From contig CACFAT010000002.1 in assembly GCA_902564385.1 (NCBI GenBank), positions 121,671 through 185,670 on the forward strand: DNA of 64,000 nucleotides. The letters run 5' to 3'. Below are positions 1 through 7,382 of this stretch, piece after piece. The position numbers and the translations under genes were made by a program. This DNA is from an uncultured Pelagibacteraceae bacterium (GTDB lineage Bacteria > Pseudomonadota > Alphaproteobacteria > Pelagibacterales > Pelagibacteraceae). A model generated the notes under the pieces. That model was not told where the DNA came from and ran no database searches. It saw nothing but the letters and a program-made list of their open reading frames with translations. Within the stretch, counting starts at the first letter, position 1; each line of letters starts with the position of its first letter.

Positions 1-2
1 TT

Positions 3-419
3 ATTTTGACCGTTATCTTTTTATACTACGGCAAGGAAATGCCAGTTTTTGTGATTAATACAACAATGCTTTTATCTTATGCAATGATTGTAATGATTTT
101 AATGTCTTTAGGTATTGCTTTAACCCAAATGAAAGTATTTTCTTTGAGAGACTCAATTATAACATCAATTGGTAGAGTAATTCTTGGTCCGATTGTAGGT
201 TTTTTTATTATAAAATTTTTTAATTTATCTGGTTTTGCGGCTGGAGTTTTACTAATTCAATCCTCTATGCCTAGTGCAATATTATGTTATTTGGTTGCTT
301 CAATGTATTCACCAAAAAAAAATGTAGATAATATTTCCAGCACAATTGTTGTTTCTACTTTAATGTCATTGGTTACTGTGCCAATTACAGTATTTATTGC
401 TCTTAAATATTTTGCTTAA
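3..419 (+). CDS. AEC (auxin efflux carrier) family transporter, C-terminal part
   Basis: This is the C-terminal half of a membrane permease resembling the auxin-efflux-carrier family, which exports or imports small organic acids. The frame is open to the left edge of the window, so the TTG at position 6 is not taken as the start; the gene is cut. About 137 residues remain, against roughly 300 for the family. Four to five hydrophobic segments are visible, with the family-like phrase QSSMPSAILCYLVA before the last loop. The stop codon directly abuts the next ATG, so it is probably co-transcribed with the following EamA transporter. The substrate cannot be told from sequence. Confidence 0.7.
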   Translation: MLTVIFLYYGKEMPVFVINTTMLLSYAMIVMILMSLGIALTQMKVFSLRDSIITSIGRVILGPIVGFFIIKFFNLSGFAAGVLLIQSSMPSAILCYLVASMYSPKKNVDNISSTIVVSTLMSLVTVPITVFIALKYFA

Positions 420-1268
420 ATGAAAGCAATATTTTTAAATTTATCCGCATGGATGGTTTTGCCCTTTATGGATGCCATTGCAAAATACTTATCTTCGGAT
501 TTATCTTTTTTTCAAATAACGTGGGCTAGATATTTCTTTACAGTTGTATTCACAACTTTTTTTATGTTTTTATTTTATAGGAAACAATTGAAGTTTTCTC
601 AAAATATCAAATTACAAATAATTAGAGGTTTGTCTTTATTTTTTGCAAATATATGTTTTTTTTACTCCATTTCTGTAATTTCAATGGCAAAAGCTTTAAC
701 ATTGGCATTCGTTGCTCCATTGGTCACAACTGCTCTTTCTCCATTTTTACTTAAAGAAAAGGTCGGATATAGACGGTGGATTGCTGTGTTAGTCGGTTTT
801 TTTGGTATTTTAGTTGTTATAAGACCTGGAATTATAGAGGGTAATCTTGCTAGTTTAGCAGCTATTGGAACAGGCTGTTTTTACGGCTTTTATCTAATAA
901 TAACTCGAAAATTACATTCAACAGATAGTCCTTTACTCACATTGCTGATTACTGGCGTAGTAGGGGCCGTTATCGCATCTTTTTTTGTTCCTATTGTTTG
1001 GATTAATCCTACTACAATTCAATGGTCTTGGATGGCTCTGATGGGTATATTTGCCTGTTTTGGCCATATATTAATCATTATGTCTCTTCGTTACGCTGAT
1101 GCTTCAAAATTAGCACCATTTGGTTATTTCGAGATAATAACTAACCTTATTTTAGGTTATTATGTGTTCTCTGATTTTCCTGATAAATATACTTTTATTG
1201 GACTTTTCATAATTGTTTCATCAGGGTTATATGTTTTTAAAAGAGAATATTATCATAAATATAAGTAA
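420..1268 (+). CDS. EamA-family (drug/metabolite superfamily) transporter
   Basis: Inner-membrane permease of the DMT superfamily, 282 residues, about ten predicted transmembrane segments arranged as two EamA repeats (roughly residues 5-135 and 145-275). The first repeat ends in the familiar pattern of a lysine-glutamate loop followed by RRWIAVLVGFFGILVVIRPG. The start ATG follows the preceding stop without a gap, so the pair forms a transcription unit. Family members move amino acids, nucleotides or other metabolites; the substrate here is unknown. The end of the gene borders a long AT-rich non-coding stretch. Confidence 0.85.
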   Translation: MKAIFLNLSAWMVLPFMDAIAKYLSSDLSFFQITWARYFFTVVFTTFFMFLFYRKQLKFSQNIKLQIIRGLSLFFANICFFYSISVISMAKALTLAFVAPLVTTALSPFLLKEKVGYRRWIAVLVGFFGILVVIRPGIIEGNLASLAAIGTGCFYGFYLIITRKLHSTDSPLLTLLITGVVGAVIASFFVPIVWINPTTIQWSWMALMGIFACFGHILIIMSLRYADASKLAPFGYFEIITNLILGYYVFSDFPDKYTFIGLFIIVSSGLYVFKREYYHKYK

Positions 1269-1799
1269 ATATAAGTGTACTATATATTAATATTATACTT
1301 TAATTAATATATGTAAACTATTGTATTTATTACATTTTATATTATATATAAAATATAGTTTTATATATATAAAATAAAAAAAATTAGAATAAGATTATAT
1401 AATTTTTTATTAAAAAAGCGCTGATAATTAAAAATAATCAATAAATATGTAGTTATATGAATTATAAAAATAGACAATAAAATTGGATTATGAGATAGAG
1501 GACAATAATTCAATAAAATCAACAATTATGAGGAAATTTTAGAACAAATCTATTGATAATAAAATCTTAATTTTATTTTGATATGGAAATTTCTTAATAT
1601 TAATTGATATAAATACAAAAAAAAACAATAATTTTCTTGATAATTAACTAAGTAATGCAATTTATGAATATAGTGTTTAATGCCCCAAATATAGGGCTAA
1701 TTTAGAGATTTCAATTAATAAGCTGCAACCAATAGGGGAAATTAAAATTTTAATACTAAATGTTGTTAAATTTAAAAAAAACGTTGGTATTGCTTGCTT
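1269..1799. other. AT-rich non-coding stretch, no gene seen
   Basis: About 530 bases of extremely AT-rich sequence with frequent stops in all frames and no ORF with plausible composition. It contains short AT palindromes around 1335-1380 and one small GC-containing hairpin (GCCC/GGGC arms near 1682-1697), the only structure of note. In a genome this compact such a long gap is unusual and it borders the accessory-looking block that holds the recombinase. Confidence 0.6.
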
Positions 1800-2075
1800 T
1801 TAGAGTAAAATTCCTTCAGATTTAAGCAATTTTTTCTTAGTTTTTATACCACCTTTTCCAGAATATCCTCCAAGAGATCCATCAGACCTGATTACTCTAT
1901 GGCAAGGTATTTTAGGGGCATATGGGTTTTTTCCAATAGCATTAGCTACAGCTCTAACAGCTTTAGGCTTATTAATACCTTTAGCGACTTCAGAATAGGA
2001 TAAAACACTACCTTTTTTAATTGTTTTAACAAATTTCCAAACTTTGATTTGAAATTTTGTACCTCTAAGGATCAT
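1800..2075 (-). CDS. ogt: MGMT-family protein, methylated-DNA--protein-cysteine methyltransferase (short form)
   Basis: Suicide DNA-repair enzyme family that transfers alkyl groups from O6-alkylguanine to its own cysteine. The protein carries the active-site motif IPCHRVI with the acceptor cysteine, then the GGYSGKGG segment, and the helix-turn-helix region with the arginine finger (KAVRAVANAIGKNP). I start at the ATG at 2075 (91 residues). The frame is open further to 2117, but the extra 14 residues run into a GC-rich, structured segment and look unlike the family. Full-length Ogt has about 150-180 residues; here only the C-terminal DNA-binding and catalytic domain is present, as in other short MGMT proteins. 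Confidence 0.75.
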   Translation of the reverse strand: MILRGTKFQIKVWKFVKTIKKGSVLSYSEVAKGINKPKAVRAVANAIGKNPYAPKIPCHRVIRSDGSLGGYSGKGGIKTKKKLLKSEGILL

Positions 2076-2079
2076 ATAT

Positions 2080-2285
2080 AGAAAAAACCCTGTATCTCTG
2101 CACCTTTTCAGGTACAAAGATCAGTAGTTTTTGGCACGTCGTTGTATGCGCTACCGCCATGCCTTCCACCCCGCAATTTTAGCGCTACTCTGCGTGGTTT
2201 TCTGCCCTCTGGGCTTGAATCTCTCGATTTTTCCCCAGATGGTCAGTTAAGAGTTGCCTCTTAATTCATTTAAGAGATTATCATA
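2080..2285 (-). ncRNA. Candidate structured RNA in a GC-rich island (unassigned)
   Basis: By count, 59 of the 110 bases in 2131-2240 are G or C, in surroundings of about 20-25 percent. No frame is convincingly coding. Visible structure: arms 2205-2213 and 2234-2242 pair with one mismatch; GCGCTA at 2148-2153 pairs with TAGCGC at 2180-2185; 2102-2113 forms a hairpin whose minus-strand loop is GAAA (a GNRA tetraloop), which favours the minus strand. A minus-strand U run lies at 2082-2087, and TATGATAAT (2277-2285) could be its -10 box. I could not match it to tmRNA, RNase P RNA, SRP RNA or 6S RNA. It might be a stand-alone RNA, a leader of the downstream alkyltransferase gene, or a foreign fragment. 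Confidence 0.3.
2247..2276. repeat. Three-part inverted repeat able to form two exclusive hairpins
   Basis: TTAAGAG (2247-2253), CTCTTAA (2258-2264) and TTAAGAG (2270-2276) follow each other with gaps of 4 and 5 bases. The middle arm can pair perfectly with either neighbour, giving two mutually exclusive 7-bp hairpins. It lies at the presumed 5' end of the structured minus-strand RNA candidate. Confidence 0.55.
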
Positions 2286-2358
2286 GTGCAAATATGATTT
2301 GTATCACTTTATAGTTGATTATTAAGTGTTTTTAACAGCTGTGAATAGTGTTAATAAA

Positions 2359-2538
2359 CTATCTAGGTCCAACGAAAATTAGAATAAAATAAGATAAATA
2401 GAAAATTATTGTTAAAACAGATAAGAAATATACTTCTAATGATTTTCCATTTTTTTTGTAAACTAAATAACTCAGTATAGTTAAACCTAAAGATATAATT
2501 AAAAAATAGCTTGTAGGAATTTCACCATCTATAGTCAT
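2359..2538 (-). CDS. Small hypothetical membrane protein (59 aa)
   Basis: An ATG-started frame of 59 residues that begins MTIDGEIPTS and ends FVGPR. It has two hydrophobic segments (about residues 11-26 and 37-55) separated by a short basic loop (YKKNGKS), the layout of a two-helix inner-membrane hairpin. Composition is that of a real SAR11-type membrane protein, not a random AT-rich frame. I recognise no family. It lies between the GC-rich island and the divergent recombinase gene. Confidence is moderate because of the short length and the lack of a clear ribosome binding site. Confidence 0.45.
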   Translation of the reverse strand: MTIDGEIPTSYFLIISLGLTILSYLVYKKNGKSLEVYFLSVLTIIFYLSYFILIFVGPR

Positions 2539-2559
2539 GAAATTTTTGTTTTAATTCAT

Positions 2560-2611
2560 TTGACATTTAAAATCACTTAATATATTACTAATGATAATTA
2601 ATTGTTATCAA
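2560..2611 (+). promoter_or_regulatory. Probable promoter and palindrome upstream of the recombinase gene
   Basis: TTGACA (2560-2565), a 17-base spacer and TATTAC (2583-2588) resemble a sigma-70 promoter. A palindrome with arms TGATAA and TTATCA and a 7-base centre follows at about 2592-2610, between the promoter and the ATG at 2622, where an operator could act. Confidence 0.35.
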
Positions 2612-2621
2612 TAGTAATTAT

Positions 2622-3575
2622 ATGAATGAACTGACAACAGACCTAAAATCGCTTCATGAGGCAACTTTAAATAACCTTAAAAGCTCAAAGGCAAATAATA
2701 CATTAAGAGCTTATAGGTCTGACTTTAAAGATTTCGGAACTTTTTGCGCTAAACATGGATTAGATTCATTGCCAACAGAGCCAAAAATAGTTTCATTATA
2801 CCTAACCCACCTCTCTAAAAACTCAAAAATAAGTACCTTAAGACGAAGATTAGTATCTATAAGCATGGTTCACAAATTGAAAGGGCATTATCTAGACACG
2901 AAACATCCAATCATTGTTGAAAATTTGATGGGAATAAGAAGGGTCAAAGGAAGTATTCAGAAAGGTAAAAAACCATTATTAATCAATCATTTAAAATCAA
3001 TTATTAATATAATAAATGAACAAAAAACTGAGGAGATAAAAAAACTTAGAGACAAAACAATAATATTGATTGGCTTTGGAGGAGGTTTTAGAAGAACAGA
3101 GCTCATTTCAATTGATTGTGAGGATTTAGAATTTGTTCCTGAGGGTCTAAAAATCACTATTAAGAGATCAAAAACTGACCAATTTGGAGAAGGAATGATT
3201 AAAGGACTACCCTACTTCGGTAATGAAAATTACTGTCCTGTTATAAATCTAAAAAAATGGTTAAAGATATCTAAAATTAAATCTGGACCTATTTTTAGAA
3301 GATTTTCTAAAGGTTTATCATTAACAGATAATAGATTAACTGACCAATCTGTAGTTTTATTAATTAAGGAGTATTTAAAGTTAGCTGGTATCGAAAACGA
3401 AAATTTTTCAGGTCATAGTTTACGGTCGGGATTTGCAACAGTAGCTGCTGATTCAGGCGCTGACGAGCGAAGCATAATGGCTATGACAGGTCATAAAACA
3501 ACACAAATGGTTAGAAGATATATTAGAGAGGCAAATATATTTAAAAATAATGCATTAAATAAAATTAAAATATAA
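2622..3575 (+). CDS. Tyrosine recombinase / phage-type integrase
   Basis: Site-specific recombinase of the tyrosine family, 317 residues. It has an N-terminal SAM-like core-binding domain (about 10-110) and a catalytic domain (about 120-310). The catalytic set is visible: arginine in GGFRRTEL (about 157), HSLR (H265, R268), H291 in TGHKTT and the nucleophile Y300. The length and the complete active site suggest an active enzyme, as in XerD/phage integrases, but the chromosomal Xer proteins usually lack such isolation. No prophage genes, excisionase or tRNA-end repeat lies beside it. It may mark an old integration event or serve an unknown element. Confidence 0.85.
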   Translation: MNELTTDLKSLHEATLNNLKSSKANNTLRAYRSDFKDFGTFCAKHGLDSLPTEPKIVSLYLTHLSKNSKISTLRRRLVSISMVHKLKGHYLDTKHPIIVENLMGIRRVKGSIQKGKKPLLINHLKSIINIINEQKTEEIKKLRDKTIILIGFGGGFRRTELISIDCEDLEFVPEGLKITIKRSKTDQFGEGMIKGLPYFGNENYCPVINLKKWLKISKIKSGPIFRRFSKGLSLTDNRLTDQSVVLLIKEYLKLAGIENENFSGHSLRSGFATVAADSGADERSIMAMTGHKTTQMVRRYIREANIFKNNALNKIKI

Positions 3576-3580
3576 TAATC

Positions 3581-4618
3581 TTAAATTAGCATATCTCTGT
3601 ATCTATCAATTTTTTTTGAAATATAATTATTTGTTAAGTAAAAATGATTATAAATCCTTTTTTGTAATGATTTCTTTAAAGACACATTTTTAATTAGTTT
3701 TTCGATTGAATTTTCAATATTTTTAACAGTTAAAGAATTTATTTTCATAGCTTTTGGAGATGCCTCACTAAGCCCACCTCTATCCGTAATTATTACAGCA
3801 CATCCTGCACTTGAAGCTTCTAAAGCAGTTCTACCAAAGGGTTCGTCCCATCGAGAGCAAACAACTGAAATATCTGACTTTACAAACCATTTTGTAACAA
3901 CATTATATTTTTGAAAACCCAAAATTTTCAAATTTTTATGAACAAAAATATGGTTTTCTCTAGGTTCATCACCAATAACTATAGCTTTCCAATCAGGATT
4001 ATTATTTAATACACTTATAATAGCCTTTCCAAATAAATCATAACCTTTAGAGGCATTTAATCTACCAACAAATAAAATTATTTTTTTTTTATTTTTAAAA
4101 TTAATTGTTTTTTTACTAGTTGATTGATTAATAACTTCGAGTTTATTAGTATTGTATTTTTTATTTAAACCTTTCATAAATTTATTTAAAGTCCAATTAC
4201 TATTAAATATTATTTTTTTTGTTTTATTAAATATATCAATTCTTTCCTTCAAAGTTTTCGACGATTTCATTTCTAGTGGATTATTATGAAAATATAGAAC
4301 AATATTATTATTTATCTCATAAATAGAATTTATATAATCTGGTCTATTATGTATTTCTATTAAATTTGATTTTTTTATTTTTTCAATATCCAGAAATTTT
4401 TTTACATATGCTTTACTGCTACTTCTGAAGAATATTCTTGAAAAATTTAAATTAGTATAATTAGGTAATAATTTTTTTTTAAAAGAGGTATTACCATAAA
4501 CTTGAATATTTTTTTTGTATTTACTTAGTTTGATTGTATCGTTTAAAAAAAGAGAAACTGCACCAGCATAATTTGGGGTAAAATTTTCCTTGTAAGGAAG
4601 TAGAATTGAGATTTTCAT
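3581..4618 (-). CDS. GT4-type glycosyltransferase (family 1 fold)
   Basis: Cytoplasmic or membrane-associated GT-B glycosyltransferase, 345 residues, probably acting in surface polysaccharide or lipopolysaccharide assembly. The C-terminal donor-binding domain starts at about residue 178 (ILFVGRLNASKGYDLF) and holds the retaining-enzyme EX7E motif at E259 and E267 (EPFGRTALE), followed by GGLSEA. The N-terminal half is very lysine- and asparagine-rich. The gene directly abuts the GIY-YIG gene upstream and converges with the recombinase gene. The acceptor and sugar are unknown. Glycosyltransferases are frequent in variable regions of such genomes, which fits the setting. Confidence 0.8.
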   Translation of the reverse strand: MKISILLPYKENFTPNYAGAVSLFLNDTIKLSKYKKNIQVYGNTSFKKKLLPNYTNLNFSRIFFRSSSKAYVKKFLDIEKIKKSNLIEIHNRPDYINSIYEINNNIVLYFHNNPLEMKSSKTLKERIDIFNKTKKIIFNSNWTLNKFMKGLNKKYNTNKLEVINQSTSKKTINFKNKKKIILFVGRLNASKGYDLFGKAIISVLNNNPDWKAIVIGDEPRENHIFVHKNLKILGFQKYNVVTKWFVKSDISVVCSRWDEPFGRTALEASSAGCAVIITDRGGLSEASPKAMKINSLTVKNIENSIEKLIKNVSLKKSLQKRIYNHFYLTNNYISKKIDRYRDMLI

Positions 4619-4870
4619 TTATAAAAAATTAGATTTTATTTTATTTCTAAGTTTATAGTTTTTTTTAAGTTTATATTCTTCACTCATGGCCTTAGATTTT
4701 GTATCATAACTCATACTATAGGCTAATATCCATTTTCTACCTCTAGTAAATTTTGCTCCTTTTGAGGCATTATGTTTAGCCAATCTCATCTTCAAATTAT
4801 TAGTATATCCGACGTAGCTAAAGAGTTTTTGCTTATTTTTAGATATGATTAAATAAACAAAATATTTCAT
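4619..4870 (-). CDS. GIY-YIG domain protein (UPF0213/YhbQ-like)
   Basis: Small single-domain nuclease-fold protein, 83 residues. The motif pair is VYLI (5-8) and SYVGYT (18-23), a variant of GIY...YIG, followed by the arginine of LKMRLAKHN and the glutamate of SEEYKLKK, which correspond to catalytic positions in GIY-YIG nucleases. Such short proteins are common in bacteria and their role is not firmly known; some act on DNA. It lies immediately upstream of the glycosyltransferase gene with no gap, and two bases from the 3' end of tRNA-Glu. Confidence 0.8.
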   Translation of the reverse strand: MKYFVYLIISKNKQKLFSYVGYTNNLKMRLAKHNASKGAKFTRGRKWILAYSMSYDTKSKAMSEEYKLKKNYKLRNKIKSNFL

Positions 4871-4872
4871 TA

Positions 4873-4947
4873 TGGCGGTCCCTAGGGGAATCGAACCCCT
4901 CTTTCATGGATGAAAACCATGTGTCCTAACCGATAGACGAAGGGACC
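4873..4947 (-). tRNA. tRNA-Glu (TTC)
   Basis: Complete cloverleaf of 75 bases with encoded CCA. Acceptor arms GGTCCCT/AGGGACC, anticodon stem CATGG/CCATG with loop TTTTCAT giving anticodon TTC, and T-arm GGTTCGATTCC. It sits between the GIY-YIG gene and glpX on the same strand. Confidence 0.97.
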
Positions 4948-4982
4948 AGAGATGGAGTTTCTATTGCAATTATTAAAAATAA

Positions 4983-5927
4983 TCAAGCTATAGGTTCCTC
5001 ACTTTTTATAATTTCTATTATAGATTCTTTGTGTGTGACAAGAGTTTCTGTAATAAATTTTGTATTTTCTTTTTTTATAGCTGCAACCATTTCGGTACTG
5101 GTAATACCTGTCGCACAAAAAATACTATCTCCTTTAACTATTTCATTTAATTCATATTTTTTATTAAGGTCAAATATTCCCATTTTTTTAGCTCTAGCTT
5201 TATCTTGATCAGTAGCAAATAAAAATCTTCCCTGAAATTTACATCCATATGCATCCAAAGCTGCTGCAGAAATTACTCCTTCAGGGCCTCCTCCAATGCC
5301 TAAAAATAAGTCTATATTATACTTTTTATCTGTAACTAAAAGAGCGCCACAAATATCACCATCTGAAATTAATTTTAAATTTACTTTTAATGATTTTAAT
5401 TCCTCAATAATCTCTTTATGTCTTGGTCTATTGAGAATACATACTCTAAGTTCATTTATATTTTTGTTTTTCGCTTCTGCTATATTGGAAATATTTTTTT
5501 TTATAGAATAATCTAAATCAGTCGCATCGTATGGAACATCTTTACCCACTGCGATTTTATTCATATAAGTTTCTGGAGCATTAAATAAATTTCCTTTTTC
5601 TGAAATTGCTAAAACAGATATGGCTCCTGGAATATTTTTTGCAGCAAAATTTGTTCCTTCAAGAGGATCTACGGCTATATCAAGATTTGGACCATTACCA
5701 TTTCCCAGTTTTTCTCCTATATATAACATTGGAGCTTCATCGAGTTCACCCTCACCTATCACTACTTCCCCATTTATTTCTAGATTATTTAAATCATTTC
5801 TCATTGAGTCTGTAGCAGCCTTATCGGCTAATTTTTTATCTCCTTTACCAAGATATTGATAACAATTAATAGCAGCTCTTGAAGTTACTTTTACAAGTGA
5901 GTTGATCAAATCTTTATTTAAAGACAT
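4983..5927 (-). CDS. glpX: Fructose-1,6-bisphosphatase class II
   Basis: Converts fructose 1,6-bisphosphate to fructose 6-phosphate in gluconeogenesis, in the cytoplasm, with a divalent metal. 314 residues, the usual size for GlpX. Motifs: GEGELDEAP (58-66), the metal-binding DPLEGT (87-92) and GIGGGPEGV (210-218). In alphaproteobacteria the class II enzyme may also act on sedoheptulose bisphosphate. Its ATG overlaps the TAA of the preceding sbmA-like gene by one base (TAATG), so the two are translationally linked. In a heterotroph it would feed hexose phosphates for cell-envelope sugars. Confidence 0.95.
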   Translation of the reverse strand: MSLNKDLINSLVKVTSRAAINCYQYLGKGDKKLADKAATDSMRNDLNNLEINGEVVIGEGELDEAPMLYIGEKLGNGNGPNLDIAVDPLEGTNFAAKNIPGAISVLAISEKGNLFNAPETYMNKIAVGKDVPYDATDLDYSIKKNISNIAEAKNKNINELRVCILNRPRHKEIIEELKSLKVNLKLISDGDICGALLVTDKKYNIDLFLGIGGGPEGVISAAALDAYGCKFQGRFLFATDQDKARAKKMGIFDLNKKYELNEIVKGDSIFCATGITSTEMVAAIKKENTKFITETLVTHKESIIEIIKSEEPIA

Positions 5928-6925
5928 TAAATATTTTCAACAGTGGATTCTTCTGAATTATATTTCAATCTAGCCTCAAATTCACTTAATCTTTTCCAAA
6001 CTGAAATTAATTCTACTATAGTAGACCAGCTTCTAACTAAGTATTGTAATGAGTTTTCAACTCTTCCAAAAGCCCTTGTTATCTGTTGAACGAAACCTAA
6101 TGTTATCGCACCTGATACTATAGTTGGTGCAAGTGCTAAATATGGAACTATGACCATACCCTGGAAATAACTCCATTTTACTGCATTAAAATATAAGTAG
6201 TGAAAATATGATTTATAGTGAATACCTCTTACTCTATCATATAATTGACCTATAGTTGGTGGGGCTGCCCTTATAGGATCATCTTCTCCATGAACTAATT
6301 CTTTTCTATAACCAGCTTCTTCTTTTTGAATATCATATTCAATACCAGGCAATTTTATACCTACAGCTGCTAATAAAACTGTTCCACCGAGTGCAGATAT
6401 TATTGCAACCCAAACTAAAGCATGATCAACCTCACCAATCCATGGAAGTACATCGACTTGTTTAGATAGTCCCCATAAAATTGGCAGGAAGGCTACTAGA
6501 GTCATTATACTATCTAAAAGACCAACACCGAGACCTTCCATTATTCTTGCAAATTTTAAAGTGTCTTCTTGAACTCTCTGTGAAGCTCCTTCTGTTAAAC
6601 GAGCTTTTAGCCATTGAGAGTGATAATATTCAGCCATTGAAGTTCTCCACCTAAAAACCCAATGAGATACAAAAAATCCAGTTACAATTGCAATTATAAT
6701 CCAAAGCCCTGCAACTTTTGCAAATGTAAACAAATATCCAATAAATTCAGTTTCTGTGACTGAGCCAGGTTCTGTTAAAGCTTTTTGAAGAGTATCGTAA
6801 AATTCACCAAACCATTCATTAATTTTTACATCTAATTGTACTTGATACCAAGTTGAAACTAATATGAAGATTGATCCAAATATGCTCCAACCGTACCATC
6901 TTTTATCTGTAAAAAATTTAAACAT
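5927..6925 (-). CDS. sbmA: SbmA/BacA-like inner-membrane transporter
   Basis: Member of the SbmA/BacA family, proton-driven inner-membrane importers of peptides and peptide-like antibiotics. 332 residues, somewhat shorter than the roughly 400 of E. coli SbmA. About six to seven membrane segments; family phrases are FRWRTSMAEYYHSQWL, EGASQRVQEDTLKF and the C-terminal WSTIVELISVWKRL. No ATP-binding domain is present, as expected for SbmA rather than the ABC-fused relatives. Composition is less AT-rich than its neighbours. It overlaps glpX and the NDUFS4-like gene by single bases, giving a three-gene unit. Confidence 0.88.
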   Translation of the reverse strand: MFKFFTDKRWYGWSIFGSIFILVSTWYQVQLDVKINEWFGEFYDTLQKALTEPGSVTETEFIGYLFTFAKVAGLWIIIAIVTGFFVSHWVFRWRTSMAEYYHSQWLKARLTEGASQRVQEDTLKFARIMEGLGVGLLDSIMTLVAFLPILWGLSKQVDVLPWIGEVDHALVWVAIISALGGTVLLAAVGIKLPGIEYDIQKEEAGYRKELVHGEDDPIRAAPPTIGQLYDRVRGIHYKSYFHYLYFNAVKWSYFQGMVIVPYLALAPTIVSGAITLGFVQQITRAFGRVENSLQYLVRSWSTIVELISVWKRLSEFEARLKYNSEESTVENI

Positions 6926-7206
6926 TATTTTGTAAAATTATCAGCGTAAGACTTTAAAGTAACTTTTCTTTTATTCGGTTCTATTATTTCAAAATCAATA
7001 TTATTTTTTTTTGCGTATTCAATTGCCAATTCTTTTGAGGAAAATTCTAATTTTAATTCACTATAAGTATCTGTAGAACTTTCCCAACCCATCAAAGGAT
7101 TAGTTCCAGGATCATCAGTAATGTATTCAATAATCCATTTATCAAATTTCTTTAATCCTGACTGCATAGCAGTTTTAGATGGCTTATAAATTTTTGCTTT
7201 TTTCAT
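6925..7206 (-). CDS. Complex I accessory subunit, NDUFS4-like (ETC complex I subunit)
   Basis: 93-residue homologue of the 18-kDa NDUFS4/AQDQ subunit of mitochondrial-type NADH:ubiquinone oxidoreductase, an accessory subunit found in alphaproteobacteria. Family phrases: AKIYKPSKTAMQSG at the N-terminus, WIIEY, NPLMGWESSTDTYSEL and the C-terminal KSYADNF. The frame is open upstream to 7254 but that part is antisense-free tRNA-Pro sequence; the start at 7206 lies five bases after the tRNA 3' end. It stabilises the NADH-binding module in the family. It overlaps the SbmA-like gene by one base. Confidence 0.92.
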   Translation of the reverse strand: MKKAKIYKPSKTAMQSGLKKFDKWIIEYITDDPGTNPLMGWESSTDTYSELKLEFSSKELAIEYAKKNNIDFEIIEPNKRKVTLKSYADNFTK

Positions 7207-7210
7207 AAAA

Positions 7211-7287
7211 TGGTCGGGGTGGTAGGATTCGAACCTACGGCCCCTTGGTCCCAAACCAAGTGCGCTACCAGGCTGCGCTACACCCCG
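7211..7287 (-). tRNA. tRNA-Pro (TGG)
   Basis: 77 bases with encoded CCA. Acceptor CGGGGTG/CACCCCG, anticodon stem CTTGG/CCAAG with loop TTTGGGA (anticodon TGG), T-arm GGTTCGAATCC. It directly precedes the NDUFS4-like gene on the same strand, so they may share a transcript. Confidence 0.97.
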
Positions 7288-7296
7288 AATGCAGTA

Positions 7297-7324
7297 CTAA
7301 TACAGTAGATAAAAAAAATTTCAA
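7297..7324 (-). promoter_or_regulatory. Probable promoter of tRNA-Pro
   Basis: On the minus strand TTGAAA (7319-7324), a 16-base spacer and TATTAG (7297-7302) end nine bases before the mature tRNA 5' end. The spacing fits a sigma-70 promoter for the tRNA and possibly the following genes. Confidence 0.45.
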
Positions 7325-7382
7325 AGTATATTAATCACTATTTAAAAGGATATTTTATAAAATTTGCTATATATAAGTATCT

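Noticed and set aside
1269..1799. Small ORFs in the AT desert
   Set aside because: The frames are a few codons long with no start context or protein-like composition.
2080..2285. tmRNA, RNase P RNA, SRP RNA or 6S RNA in the GC-rich island
   Set aside because: I looked for the conserved cores (tag and CCA end of tmRNA, RNase P P4 elements, the GGAAG-type SRP loop, 6S bubble) and found none. I keep it as an unassigned candidate.
5296..5859. Plus-strand frames inside glpX
   Set aside because: They are antisense shadows of a well-conserved enzyme gene and have no recognisable protein features.
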